Shown: positions 31,147 to 42,418, numbered from the stretch's first letter. The stretch: DNA of 64,000 nucleotides from Mesostigma viride (GCA_009746045.1 RPFO01000276.1:1884619-1948618), one strand, 5' to 3'. Numbers and translations are program-made. The notes: generated by a model from the sequence alone, not told the origin.

Positions 31147-32873
31147 TTAACTCGTCGTCTGTCCCAACTCAGTCCTCACAGGAGGACTGAGTTGACAATT
31201 TTCAACCGCGTGTAGCGACTAGGTGGGGGGTCCATCCCAAATGTTTTGATGTGGATCTGGGGTGTACTAGATATCATTTTGTTGGCAAAAATACTGCATA
31301 TGTGAAAACTTGACCCGAACACCTGAAAATTACACGGACGTTGGGCGCCCCTCGCGAATTTGCATTTTTCGGGATAAGAACGAGTGGGAAAAATTTAATC
31401 AAATCCTGGTGCATGAAGAAAAAATATAGGCATGTAAACAACATAGTTCTTGAAGCGTGGCAAAAAACTGGGCTCCATTTGGCCACTGCAACTGCCTGAA
31501 ACAATTAAAAAACTCTCAGTCCTCAGGAGAGGAATGGGGCTTTTGCTAACTTTGCTAGCATGTAAGTGCGGTCATACTACATCACCGTGGCCACCAACCA
31601 TCCCAATCAACTCATTTCCCTTCAAGCATTACAGGACAACACACTTGCATCATCATACTTCAGGTATATCATACCTTATCATGTAGTGAGAGCCTATGCA
31701 TGCATGTAGGGAATGGGCTTGGATACCTACCAACAAAGGGTTATGTTATAAGTGTCAACCACCAATATAATGGGTAGGTTAAGCATATTTCCATTGTTTC
31801 AAACAACAATAGATATGGCTATAACTGTTTTGCCTTGCCATGATGTGGCCAACATAGTTGCTGGCACATGATGGCAGTGGTTTGTCACCAAGACTTTTCA
31901 CTCACCCGTAAAAGCTTGAATGCACCCTTGACGCAGCCCGTGGCCACACAATCATGCAGTATGAACGTAGCAAAAGAATAACTAACATCTATGAAGGTGT
32001 TTAAACCTGCACAGCTCCTAAAACCCTGCACAACTACACTGGGTTAAGGCAAATGCCTGCTAACATCATCTGAAAAGGGGTTTTAGAGAGGGGCAGGCAA
32101 CGGTCAAGAAAGAGCATCAAGACTTGAACCTGACAACGCCTCGCAAGCTTAAACTCATGTACGAACATCAAGGAACGAAGAGGCAACGATTATCCGGCTT
32201 TACCTGGCACGGCTGGCGTTACCTTGGCCCAGGCGGTGCCCGCAAAAGTGGCACTTTGCGGCACATAGACCATGACGTGACAGAATGGTCGAGATCATCA
32301 AATCTATACTGTCACTCAATATATTCTAATGCAACTCATGTTAACATGTAGAAAGAAACCTATCAGCCATTGAAATTGCGCCGGAAAGCAAGCGCAGTAA
32401 TCAATTCCGTCGACCTGCCTTATCGCAGTTTTTTCCAGCAAGAACAGTGCCGACACTGGGTAAATCGCATCCCCGCGAGCTAAAAATTGATTTATATCAT
32501 CTTTAGGGCATTTTAAATCTATTTACTGAGTTTGGACGGCTAACTCGTCCGCAAACGTAAACTGCATGCATGGGCGCGAGCCGCCATGGCTAGGTCGTGC
32601 ATTTCCGGAACTCGCGTTTCACGTGGAAAAGTACCCTTACCACCTGTACTTTGACCGTACAGTTAGCCGCGCATACCAAATCCAAAAAAATCCCAAAAAT
32701 ATGTCCAAGAAAGATCTCGTCACGTAGTATTTGAATAAATTTTGAGAGAATTTTTTTGTCAAACATTCTGACCGGGGCGAATTTTCTACGAAACCCAAAA
32801 ACTCGGTCCTCTAGAGAGGACTGAGTTCAACTCAGTCCTCCGTAGAGGACCAGGGACAGACGACGAGTTTTAA
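31147..32873. mobile_element. Non-autonomous TIR element with subterminal palindromes
   Basis: The left end TTAACTCGTCGTCTGTCCC (31147-31165) and right end GGGACAGACGACGAGTTTTAA (32853-32873) are inverted. Just inside, AACTCAGTCCTC-ACAG-GAGGACTGAGTT is a perfect 12-bp palindrome on the left, and related ACTCGGTCCTC / GAGGACTGAGTT arms occur near 32800-32845. TTAA at each end would fit a piggyBac-like target, but the right end has two extra T. No transposase ORF exists in the 1.7 kb. Confidence 0.6.
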
Positions 32874-33314
32874 CAGTTGAGCCTAGCCACACCCTCAAAA
32901 TCATTGTACAAGTCATTGTCAAGTTAGGCCAGTTCACCATGCTGGTGGGGCCCAGCACATGCCCCCTTGTTGGTCCAATCTTGTCCCCCAACAGCAGCGA
33001 GGGTGGGTGGGTGGGAGCTGCAAAAAGGCCTCCCTACATTCACCACACCACTCCAAGTACGGTGTGAAAATGGAAAACAAAGCACATGTCTCAAGGCGCC
33101 GCGCCCCCCTCAATCAATTAATTAAGGGCAGGCACGGTTGCCAGTAGTAGGCACTACTACCGGCGCACCGCCGGTCCCCTTCTCTCTAGTCCTAAGTAAC
33201 AACAAGCACCTTACATGGTGTACGTGACGTACGGTAGAGCTACGCTACAGGCGGCAGATCGCCCCCCTTTGAGCCCGCCGCAACATAACTAAAAAATGAG
33301 CAGATAGCTCAAAA
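32874..33314. other. Intergenic, no gene seen
   Basis: AT-balanced sequence without an ORF, RNA gene or repeat that I can support; a short ATTAATTAAGGG stretch lies near 33117. Confidence 0.4.
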
Positions 33315-33676
33315 AATGTGGGAAGGCATGAAGACATGTGGGGGTTGTGGGTTAACCCTGGGAATGCCCCTAAAACCCCTCAGGCTCCGGCCGGGGGAGG
33401 CCTTCATATTCTCCCAAACCAGCGCCTCTAAATGTGTGTGTTCCAAGCCTAGATATCAGTGGGCTCTGGGCCATGGGGCAGCCTTACTGCATCCGCTATG
33501 AGTCAGCCATGCTTTGCCCATGCAGAGAGCCACTCTCTGCTGAGACGCCATCATCCCCAAGCCATTGCCTAGCCATGATCATCTTCCTCCCCATGTCCGC
33601 AACTTTGCACAGCTGCCGGAATACATGGTGGTGCAGGTGCACCTGAATTGTGCACCCCCAGTAGGTGGCAGTTTAC

Positions 33677-34539
33677 TAGGGTTGTATCGAATACCATTTT
33701 GGACTTCCGTATCGAATATTCGGTTTCAACGTGTATGCCATATCGAATTCGAACATATTCGGTCTCTGCAAGGGTGCTCCGTATTCGAATCCGAATATAT
33801 TTGAAACGTTGACGCCTGGCCGCATCGACAACCGATAAAGACGGTAAATTCCGGATAACGAATCTAAAATGTCTAGTATTTGTTGTACAAAGTAGTAGCC
33901 GTAGTATTCTAGTTGGCCATACGTAGCGCGCCGCGCCAGGCGGCAGGTGCTGTCGCGCCACGCCGGCAGCGGGCAGCCAACTGAGCAGGCATTAGTAGAC
34001 AACGGTCCACTGCCATGGCAACTTCCAAATGCCAAGTGCCATGCCATCGAGGCACCATCCGGCCGGGTGCTACGAGCCCCCACGCCCCAGGCGAACAGAG
34101 GACATCCAAGCTAGTATTCGATTCGGAAATATCGAATATATTCGATTCGAATACGGAATGACTCCTGATCGCCTTCGCCTCGACTCCTGATCACCTTCGC
34201 CGTATTCGAATCCGAATATCAAGGAGACAACCAACGCAGGCCAAAAATCGGGAGGATCCGGACCATGGTAGCTCGAGCCTGCCGTTATCTTGTCCGCGTT
34301 TTCGAGTCGTTCAGGATGAATATGGAGATGGAAATGTGTAGCCTTGTGCATTGGAATTATGGCTGGCTTACGTGTAGAGCGACTAGATGACCTAGACGGT
34401 GGGGCCGGAAACAACAGGGCGTGTGTTTCGCTATAATATATTCGGATCGGAGAAGCGTCAGCTGCATTCGAATATATTCGAAATTCGATTCGCTATCGAG
34501 TGATATTCGGCATTGGATCCAGTATTCGGTACAACCCTA
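33677..34539. mobile_element. hAT-like MITE
   Basis: Terminal inverted repeats TAGGGTTGTATCGAATAC / GTATTCGGTACAACCCTA (one mismatch). Flanking octamers CAGTTTAC and CATTTAAC match at 6 of 8 positions, the size expected for hAT. The interior is rich in CGAATATATTCG-type motifs and has no transposase. It sits inside the LINE-derived copy 33328-34645 and itself contains a Penelope-like fragment. Confidence 0.72.
34217..34431 (-). mobile_element. Penelope-like element 3' fragment
   Basis: The reverse complement matches the 3' UTR of the full element (about 60880-61105): ACACACGCCCTG, GGCCCCACCGTCTAGGTCAT, CGAAAACGCGGA, GGTCCGGAT, GATTTCTGGCCTGCG-like end. It has a ~15-bp deletion and point changes. 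It keeps the exact 3' terminus (ATATCAAGGAGACAACC), as expected of a 5'-truncated insertion. Confidence 0.8.
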
Positions 34540-34737
34540 CATTTAACACCAACCATCTGTAGGTTGTCGCCTAGAATGTATTGAAAACTATATGCCCCTG
34601 CACAGGAATATGTGTTACATGTTGGCCCGTGGAGTTATGTTAATTAATGTGGGAAGGCCTTGAAAGATAACTTAGGATTGAAATGAGACAAAATTAAAAT
34701 GATGTACAAACCATGGGTGCGTAGTATGCAAAACCGA

Positions 34738-34810
34738 TGCCCTCATAGAGATTCGAACTCTAGACCTTCTCCTTACTAAAGAGACGCTCTACCAACTGAG
34801 CTATGAGGGC
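34738..34810 (-). tRNA. tRNA-Thr (AGT)
   Basis: Full cloverleaf on the minus strand: acceptor GCCCTCA/TGAGGGC, D arm GCTC...GAGC, anticodon loop TTAGTAA (anticodon AGT), T arm TAGAG-TTCGAAT-CTCTA, discriminator A. There is no intron. Identical copies lie at 34983 and 35255. Confidence 0.95.
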
Positions 34811-34846
34811 CGAGAATCCACCACCATGAAATGGGCAAAATATGTT

Positions 34847-34934
34847 TGTCTTCGCCCAGGCTCGAACTGGGGACCTCTCGCGTTCCCGTGCATCACTGTG
34901 AGGCGAGCGCCATAACCAACTAGACTACGAAGAC
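34847..34934 (-). tRNA. tRNA-Val (CAC) with 14-nt intron
   Basis: Acceptor GTCTTCG/CGAAGAC, anticodon stem CTCGC/GCGAG, loop CTCACA...C with anticodon CAC. A 14-nt insert (GTGATGCACGGGAA) lies one base 3' of the anticodon, the standard nuclear intron site. T arm CCCAG-TTCGAGC-CTGGG. An A-run on the plus strand just left gives a Pol III T-run terminator. Confidence 0.93.
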
Positions 34935-34982
34935 TTTCACGGTATACACCATACCGAAGCACAGAGTAGATAAAAAGAAAAT

Positions 34983-35055
34983 TGCCCTCATAGAGATTCG
35001 AACTCTAGACCTTCTCCTTACTAAAGAGACGCTCTACCAACTGAGCTATGAGGGC
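34983..35055 (-). tRNA. tRNA-Thr (AGT), second copy
   Basis: Same 72-nt body plus discriminator A as 34738-34810. AAAAAGAAAATT to its left supplies the T-run terminator on the minus strand. Confidence 0.95.
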
Positions 35056-35109
35056 GTTCTACCACTTGCCTTCGCCGGCAATGGGAGGTGCCGGGTAAAA
35101 AAGGAAAGT

Positions 35110-35197
35110 TGTCTTCGCCCAGGCTCGAACTGGGGACCTCTCGCGGACTCATTAGACAGTGTGAGGCGAGCGCCATAACCAACTAGACTACGAAGAC
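35110..35197 (-). tRNA. tRNA-Val (CAC), second copy, different 14-nt intron
   Basis: The exon sequence is identical to 34847-34934, but the 14-nt intron is unrelated (CTGTCTAATGAGTC). The AAAAAAGGAAAG stretch to the left is the terminator. Confidence 0.93.
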
Positions 35198-35254
35198 GAG
35201 GACACGCCGATCGCTTCGGTTTGTGTGACTGCGTGATGCATAGAAAAAGTAAAA

Positions 35255-35327
35255 TGCCCTCATAGAGATTCGAACTCTAGACCTTCTCCTTACTAAAGAG
35301 ACGCTCTACCAACTGAGCTATGAGGGC
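35255..35327 (-). tRNA. tRNA-Thr (AGT), third copy
   Basis: Body identical to the other two; GAAAAAGTAAAAT to the left supplies the terminator. It is the first gene of the cluster in transcriptional order. Confidence 0.95.
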
Positions 35328-36699
35328 GTGAATGGCGTGGTATGTTGTTTTTATTATATATAAAGTCTTAATGTATCTCCGTACGGTACAGTACCGTACG
35401 GTACAGTAGAGAAAATGTGAAGGAACTATGTAGTATCCTGGTACTGTAGTATGTAAGAGGACAACAACAAGCGTGGGACACAACAACAACAACAAGATAC
35501 AACAACTGATGCGGCGTGGGACACAAGAACAACAACAACAATTATTACTGATGCTAGTGATGCAAGGCCCAGGCAACACCCCCATGTGTTCGGCCTGTCC
35601 ATGTGCGGCGTGGGCAAACAACATTTACTGCCCGTTTCGTTCAAGCCGACTCGCTTGCTCCAGCCTGCTGGTTCTGCTGTATAGTGCAGTTAAGATACAC
35701 AATCATGCCACTATCTATAGACTCTGCTGCCCATGTGCGGCGTGGGACTCAACTAATAACTAACCAAGATACATAATTATGCCGAGGGGCCAAAAGCCAC
35801 CTCAGTTCACAGCTCACAGGACGCAAAACTAACGAGTTTGGTATCCCAACCCTGTCCCAACTTCATGTTATCAATATTGAGAGCTGCCAGTCGGCAGTCA
35901 CTCATGAAGCACGTAAGTCTGAAGGGGTATAACTGACATGGGGTTGGTTTCCTTTAAGGCGTGGATTGAGCTTGATACGTGGATGGAGAAGTTACCGTCT
36001 TGTGATCCATGTCTTTAGGTTTTGGTATTCTCACCACGATGACGTCTCTGAGATGGAGCATAGCAGGAAGCCGTAATCTTTGCTGGCGTGCTACCTGCCA
36101 GCGAATTTGTTCGTGGTCGAAGGGCATCAACAGGCAGTTTTGGGAAATGCGGAAGGTTTCATAGCCGAGTATCCGCAGTAGAGAAGGCGCAGCAAGCGAT
36201 CGTTTCGCTGGCCTGCCTAGTGCCTAAGCGATGGAGGCTATGGCCGTCTTTCCTTATCGAAGCTTACGATAGTATATGTTGCAGCAAGTCAACTGTTGCG
36301 TCTGGCAAGGCCGTTAGTATCTACATCTGCTATATTATTATAGTACCCCTCAATAAGCGAAGGCGAGGGACTGCATCCATCTCTCGCCCGCGTTAGAAAT
36401 CCTCGCCCTTGCTTTGGCGGCTATCAACCCATCCAGATGTTAGCTATTGGCAAAGCCCGTTAGGCTGACGGAATGGCACTTTATTTGTAAGAGCCAAGAG
36501 GCCTTCCCTGTCTGCGGAACCAGGCTCACATTTCCTTGCGGTCCTGTCTGCGGAACCAGGCTCTCACGTCAAATCTACGTGGCTTATGTGTCAGCTTCTT
36601 TGTTGGAACCTGGGTTGAAGACCCTCGGCGTTTCTGCCAGTTGCTGCTCCGCATGCACTCACCGGTGATATCATACAAGCTCTTCTCTGGGGCAGTGCC
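35328..36699. other. Host intergenic region
   Basis: No gene is supported. It holds palindromic GTACGGTACAGTACCGTACG-type repeats (about 35381-35408), short CAA-rich runs (35461-35540), a repeated GTGCGGCGTGGGAC motif, and a short tandem copy of CTGTCTGCGGAACCAGGCTC (36508 and 36545). Confidence 0.4.
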
Positions 36700-36822
36700 A
36701 TGAGCAGCTCGACTGCAACGACCAATCAAGACAATTCGACCGATGGGATCCCGGAGAATTATTCCGACGACTCCTTTGAGTCCGACGAATATTACGAGGA
36801 TGACTTTGAGGACCAGGACGAG
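36700..36822 (+). CDS. Possible first exon of an unidentified host gene
   Basis: An ATG opens 41 codons rich in Asp/Glu/Ser/Tyr (ENYSDDSFESDEYYEDDFED) and ends GAG followed by GTAATG, a good donor site. Acidic SDD/EDDFE N-termini occur in many cytoskeletal and ciliary proteins, but no family is recognised. GC-balanced codon use differs from the neighbouring repeats. Possible further exons lie at 38097-38320 and 39765-40135; whether they join is not known. Confidence 0.35.
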
Positions 36823-37175
36823 GTAATGTGGGCAATAGGCGAGCTTGCCATGGTGCTACTGGCGTGTACACACGTCTTTCATGCTTTCACCAGCAACAGC
36901 ATTCGCAGGTTCATCTTGCTGTTTCACAACACCAGCTCAGGTGCTAAGTAAATGCTATGCTTGCTTACTGCTGCCAGGCTTACTAAATGCTGCCATGCTT
37001 GCCTGTGCCTGGGCCTGGTTCGCTTGGGCCCACACAGGTTGCGCCAAGTCAGGCCCAAGTCCCGCGGGCGGATGCGGGCGCTCTTATCTCGTGGCTCCAT
37101 CGCGCAGGAAAACCCCGACCCGAGCAGGCCCTGTCAGGTAACAAGCAGGTCATGGCTGAATGGCCCCGCACTGCC

Positions 37176-37345
37176 CAACCTGCCTGCCCGCCCGCCCGCC
37201 CGCTCGCCCGCCCGCCCGCCCGCCCGCCCGCTCGCCCGCCCGCCCGCCCGCCCGCCGCCCGCCCGCCCGCCCGCCCACCCGCCTGCCTGCCCGCCTGCCC
37301 GCCCACCCGCCCGCCCGCCCCCACCCACCCGCCTACCCGACCAAA
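37176..37345. repeat. (CCCG)n microsatellite
   Basis: About 170 bp of CCCG/CCTG/CCCA units, followed by CAAA repeats to about 37365. Confidence 0.9.
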
Positions 37346-37381
37346 CAAACAAACAAACAAAGAAAAAAAGAAACCAAAAAA

Positions 37382-37570
<189 letters not shown>

Positions 37571-37628
37571 AGCAAACAAACAAACACACAGACGCACATT
37601 CATCCACCCTACCATCCATCCAACCACC

Positions 37629-37812
37629 TTACCCACCCACCCACCCACCCACCCACCCACCCACCCACCCACCCACCCACCCACCCACCCACCCACCCAC
37701 CCACCCACCCACCCACCCACCCACCCACCCACCCACCCACCCACCACCCACCCACCCACCCACCCACCCACCCACCCACCCACCCACCCACCCACCCACC
37801 CACCCACCCACC
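37629..37812. repeat. (CCCA)n microsatellite
   Basis: About 184 bp of CCCA units, the complement of the TGGG array at 17536, with one unit short by a C near 37744. Confidence 0.95.
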
Positions 37813-38096
37813 CGTCCACCTTCCTACCTACCCATCTATCTACCTACCACCTCTTGTGTGACGGACGTGTACCTCCCAGTGCCTTGTGAACATACCCATC
37901 CACACGCCACATGCATCCTACCACAACACATGTTGCTTGCCGTGGTCTGCATGCCCTCTGCACACGCTGGCCGAGGTGCATGCTTTGGAGCCCGAGGGGG
38001 TCCTCTGCTTTTGGACTACAGTCCCGCTGTGTCACCTGGTTGTGTTGGTGTCCGTGCTACCATTGGACCTCCCCATCACCGACCTGCTTGCTGCAG

Positions 38097-38320
38097 GCAG
38101 GGCTGCAATCCACAGCCCGCATGTGGCGGCGATTCTTGAGCGGCTGCGGTCTCGTCCATGGGTTCCAAAAGACCCCACAAGAGTGCCTAGCTCGTGGGCT
38201 GGAGGTTGCGCGCCCTCGTCGCGTCTGCCCGCCGCACTGGGGGTTACAACAGTTGTCAGTGCGCCCGAGGCGGTGATGGCCAAACTGAGGAGCCGGAATA
38301 CACGCGAGCGGATACGCAAG
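38097..38320 (+). CDS. Possible internal exon of an unidentified host gene
   Basis: The acceptor-like CTGCTTGCTGCAG precedes coding-like sequence (AAIHSPHVAAILERLRSRPW ... VMAKLRSRNTRERIRK), ending at AAG with the donor GTTAGC. No domain is recognised. Evidence is limited to splice-like ends and helix-forming composition. Confidence 0.3.
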
Positions 38321-38410
38321 GTTAGCTCGGCACAGTGGCTATGGCGTACGCGAGGTTAGAGGCGTGATGGCCATGACGTACGCAAGCGCAAGGTAATGAT
38401 GAAGGCAAGG

Positions 38411-38632
38411 TGAGGTGGTGATGTAGGCGAGGTGAGGTGGTGATGTAGGCGAGGTGAGGTGGTGATGTAGGCGAGGTGAGGTGGTGATGTAGGCGATGTG
38501 AGGTGGTGATGTAGGCGATGTGAGGTGGTGATGTAGGCGAGGTGAGGTGGTGATGTAGGCGATGTGAGGTGGTGATGTAGGCGAGGTGAGGTGGTGATGT
38601 AGGCGAGGTGAGGTGGTGATGTAGGCGAGGTG
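38411..38632. repeat. 22-bp minisatellite
   Basis: About ten tandem copies of TGAGGTGGTGATGTAGGCGAGG, some with GATG in place of GAGG at the end. Confidence 0.93.
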
Positions 38633-38659
38633 GCTATACACAAGGTGGCTGTACACAAG

Positions 38660-39764
38660 AGGACATGCTGGTTATGCCACAAGCGTCTGTGTCTTGCTGC
38701 ATTTCTGCGATTACATGCGAAGGAGCTTATCCTCAGGCAGTCGTTTTGCACAGACGACAGAGCGTGCTTCCCCCCCTCCCCCTGCACGGATCAGCGAGCA
38801 ACATTGGCTTTGCCATCTCCTTGCTATGGCCTTGCTTTGTGTTATCCCTCTTGCACGCAGGCGCCTGCAATTCCACCGCGGGACCACCCTTGTTTAGAAC
38901 ATCTATATGCATCCACCTCCTGCCTGTGCGTGGCATGTTCTCCCCTCCTTGAGTGATTTGCCTCCCCGTACCTGGTCTTTTCCCCACGGCAATTACGTAG
39001 TCGTCAAGTGACAGATATGCTCTGCCTCCACGTGTGCATCGTGCTGTGGTGCCCACACAACGGGCACAGGCCACCAGGCAATGGCCATGGCATGCAGAGG
39101 TAGGGTTGTGCCTCGCACGTGCTAGCGTTGGTGACCATGCCATGCAGCGGTTGTGCGTCGCCCGTGCATTTGTGGGTGGCCATGTGGCATGCAGGTGTGG
39201 TAAGTTGCCCGTGCAAGCGTTGGTGGCTATTGCCTGTCATGAGCAAGGTTCCGCAAGAAAGCTGTGTCCGGCCTCAGTGCAGTTATGTTATGTTGCAGGA
39301 GTCGGCTGCTGGCAGCCCTGGTTCGGGTCGGCATCTCAGCTTGTTGCCTTGTTGCCCTGTGGACTGTGCTGTTTGCATGCTGTCTGGGTAGAGGCTCGCT
39401 AGTCTGGGTAGAGGCCTGCCATGAATTATGCCAAGATGGTTTCCGTGTCAGGGTTCCCCTGGTGGAACAGGGCCGGCCAGAAGAGGAACAAAGCTGGCTC
39501 CTCCCTCATTGGTTGCTTCGAAATGCCCGCCGCCCGGTGAATTTCACGTAAATGTATGATCTTGTTTCTCCCAACGCCATGCAGCATGTCATGGCCAGGG
39601 CACTGGCAGAATATCCTCGACACACTCAGGGATCACCCCGGTTGAAGCAGGCATACATGCCCTCTGCGGATGGATGGGGTCCTTTGTTGGCCCTTGACCT
39701 TTCTCCCTTGGCATCGGCAACCTGTTCCTGCACACCCCGCCCATATCCCCCACCACACAAGCAG
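38660..39764. other. Host region without a supported gene
   Basis: Several short open frames exist on both strands, but none has a recognisable motif. GCATGC-type and TTGCATGC-like words recur near 39080-39200. Confidence 0.3.
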
Positions 39765-40135
39765 TTTCAACCGAGTGAAGCGCGGCAGCATAAAGTGCCC
39801 ACCACCGTCGCACAAGGAGCCGCCGCGGCCGCCGCACTCCAGCGGCTGCGCCGGCGCCACGCCCACCACTCCGTGGAGCAGGCGGAGCGCCGGGGAGCGC
39901 TGGCGCCATACTTCATGGGTGACAGCCTGAGCCTGCTGGGGGAGATGCTAGAGACGCAACGGCTAGCGCTTGAAGGCAAGGGAGGTGGCCACATTGGACA
40001 CAGGGGCATGATGAGGGATCCTGTTGGCGCCATCGCTCACGTGCCAGAAGATGCAGCAGGCCACCCGTGGGTGGCAGCTAGCCGCGTGGATGACCGTGAT
40101 GGTGGGAGCAGGGGGGGGGCCAAAATGATGGTGAC
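39765..40135 (+). CDS. Possible internal exon of an unidentified host gene
   Basis: CCACCACACAAGCAG is a plausible acceptor, and GAC followed by GTGAGTAG a good donor. The open frame encodes a basic helical stretch (ALQRLRRRHAHHSVEQAERR) and SLSLLGEMLETQRLALEG, with strong G/C in third positions. Composition and splice signals are typical of a GC-rich algal exon. No family is recognised. Confidence 0.4.
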
Positions 40136-40936
40136 GTGAGTAGCAGCCAACAAGGTGGAGCCGACCAAGGGTGGCCCTTGATAGGCCCGTGGGCTGTGGC
40201 GGACGCATTGGCACGCAGCGTGCATCTGCGGCAGCATGCCCGCCAGGTGCTAGGCTCAGGCCAACACACTGTTGCCGGCGGTATCATGTACCACGGTGTG
40301 TATGGGGAATGCCGAGCTGATATGCCTGCTCGCAGTGGCCACGTGGGTGGGGAGACGAGCATGCTGGCGCTGATGGGTAGCTACCAGCATCCGTGTGGGG
40401 GTGACCCGTGCTTTGCTGCGCATGCAGAGCATGAAGGGGGTGTGCCCACGCTGGAGTGGAGGACCGGGAGGAAGGGCGATGGTGATAAACGCAGCACCGG
40501 TGCCAGCGTGGCTGCCTTGCATGGGCTGGGCACGTATGATGCGGTCCAGAACATGGTGGGACCAGGGGCCATCACTGATGAGAATGCGTGTTGCCCGCTA
40601 TCGGCGGGCTTGGTATCTCTCACCCAGCTGGTGGTGAACATGAAGGTGACAGCAGATGCCGTGGTGGAGGGCATGGTGGAGCCAGCCTTGGGGAGGATTG
40701 ATGACTTGAATGCGCTTATTGAACAAGTAAAGACAGGCATGAGCTTGGTCAAGGCCGACAGGCAGGGAGACAGGACTTTGCGTCTAGTCACCTTGCCCAC
40801 AGGGCCAGAGACAGCTGATTCAGCAAATGGCACCCAACTTCATCAGTTGGGAATGGAGTTCATTGGAGACAGCATACTGGAGGAGTGCAGGATGCTCAGA
40901 AACGAAGCTGGTGCAGTTTTGGGCTTGAGTCTGTAG
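40136..40936 (+). CDS. Possible terminal coding region of an unidentified host gene
   Basis: A long open frame ends at a stop at 40934-40936. Its last 110 residues look ordered (SLTQLVVNMKVTADAVVEGM, GRIDDLNALIEQVKTGMSLV, GMEFIGDSILEECRMLRNEA) and could be a helical C-terminus. The first part may include intron sequence after the donor at 40136. No domain is recognised. Confidence 0.35.
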   Translation: MSSSQQGGADQGWPLIGPWAVADALARSVHLRQHARQVLGSGQHTVAGGIMYHGVYGECRADMPARSGHVGGETSMLALMGSYQHPCGGDPCFAAHAEHEGGVPTLEWRTGRKGDGDKRSTGASVAALHGLGTYDAVQNMVGPGAITDENACCPLSAGLVSLTQLVVNMKVTADAVVEGMVEPALGRIDDLNALIEQVKTGMSLVKADRQGDRTLRLVTLPTGPETADSANGTQLHQLGMEFIGDSILEECRMLRNEAGAVLGLSL

Positions 40937-41328
40937 TGAATGTCTACTGTGTCAGAGTGATGGAGTGAAGGCTAGATTGGGACACCCTTGAGTCTGGCTT
41001 TGTCAAAACATCGCCCCCATCCTTGCGGGGCGGGGAGAGGCAGGGCAGGGCTTCATGAAAAAGCAACCATCATTATGTTGCTTATCCTTATGCATCCATG
41101 AAAGAACTTGCTTACGTACCCTTGAGCTCCATGAGATGTGCATGCACTGGCAGATGGCAATAGGCGTGCATGATAGGGATGGACAGTTTTGCCAACTATG
41201 GCAGTTTCATGCACGTTAGTCACTATGACGCGTGTACGTAGTATCCCAAGGGCACGTTGCCATGTGGATACAAAGGCATTCGATCTGTTCTCTATAGCTA
41301 GTGTGAAATAAATTCACCGAGTTTAATT
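40937..41328. other. Intergenic, no gene seen
   Basis: Nothing is supported here except the 11-bp CGAGTTTAATT at 41318-41328, which is repeated at 43215-43225. Confidence 0.4.
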
Positions 41329-41868
41329 TGTCGTCAGAAAGCAACAAACGTGAAAACGCTAGCTGGCCAAATCTGAGATTCCGCGGAACACAGAAAGTAA
41401 GCAAGCCTAGAAGCTACCAGCAAGGAATCGAACATAGGACCTTTGGCATGATTTCGCGGCTGTGTGAGTCTCCTGATCAGAAGGCATCTCACTTATTGTT
41501 TCGAAACAGCCCAACTGCGAAAAACCTCTTTACCGGAGAGGGGTGCCAATATGTCTGATATTGCTGAATTATCTATAGAAGATGAGAAGCTCTCGCGGAC
41601 GCGCTTCACGCTGGACGACGACTTGACCCTGGCCCAGCAACAGCGGCGACGCGAGCTATGGCCGACCTACCTTCAGCTCCGGCAGAGCGCAGGGGGGAGG
41701 CCGGTATACTGGAGGGGGGCGGCCATCCACGTTGACCATAAGCCCTGGCAGGCACCTCCTGCCACCCCAGCAACCTGAGTCTAGGGAGTATATAGGCCAG
41801 TAGTGTAGATTAGTCAGGCTTAGCATTGCATGTGGCCTACGCACATGTGCGCCCATAATGGCCCCCAT

Positions 41869-42141
41869 TAATTAATTAATTAATTAGACTCGTGCTCCCG
41901 TTGGGGAGTCACGGAGCATTAACCCCGATGGATGGATGGATGGGTGCAAACATTCCTACCGGTCTAATCTATCTACATTGGCTACATACTACATCTACCT
42001 AACAGCATTCTAACTACAACATCTATCTAGGCAGCCGCACGCTGCCCGAGGGGGAGCTATCTGGCGTGCCTCCCGCGGGACTGCACACGCGGGCGCTTCC
42101 CCACTGGGGGGGGCTCATTGTCCTCTATGACCTGGGCCCAC
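41869..42141 (-). mobile_element. 5'-truncated LINE copy inside ORF1 element 4 (a)
   Basis: The duplication is ATGGCCCCCAT (41858-41868, 42142-42152). The minus strand reads the last codons of a LINE ORF2 (WAQVIEDNEPPPVGKRPR), then a 3' UTR, the hairpin around GACTCCCCAACGGGAG, and a TTAA-type tail. Confidence 0.8.
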
Positions 42142-42418
42142 ATGGCCCCCATGGATGACGCCTTCAGCATTTAGCCAAGCCATGCCTATAATGGGACCCC
42201 CATGGATGTTGCATTAAGAATGTAGCCACGCTCTGCCTATGCAGAGAGTCACTCTCTGTTGAGAAGCCATGCCCTAGCTCTTGTATAGCCATGATGATCT
42301 TCTCCCCTCTGTCAGTGCCCCTACTAGTCTAGGTGCCTGAATACAGCGGTGGGCAGGTGCACTTTGTGCACCCAGAGTAGGTGGCAGTTTACACCCCCCA
42401 CCTGCAGGAAGTAGCTAA

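Larger units (their letters stand above)
33328..34645 (+). mobile_element. LINE-derived 3' region copy (ORF1-element 3' UTR), split by a MITE
   Basis: A 13-bp duplication AATGTGGGAAGGC (33315-33327, 34646-34658) flanks it. Its right half matches the 3' UTR of the ORF1-type element: CATGCAGAGAGCCACTCTCT, AGTAGGTGGCAGTTTAC, then after the MITE CCTAGAATGTATTGAAAA, and GGAGTTATGTTAATTAAT at the tail. No ORF1 remains, so it is 5'-truncated. Confidence 0.75.

Noticed and set aside
38339-38787. Minus-strand frames with repeated Tyr-Ile-Thr-Thr-Ser
   Set aside because: Translation of the 22-bp minisatellite.
41429-41560. tRNA-like sequence with a B-box (TGTTCGATTCC on the minus strand)
   Set aside because: An anticodon-like arm can be drawn, but the acceptor and D stems do not pair; at most a tRNA-derived remnant.
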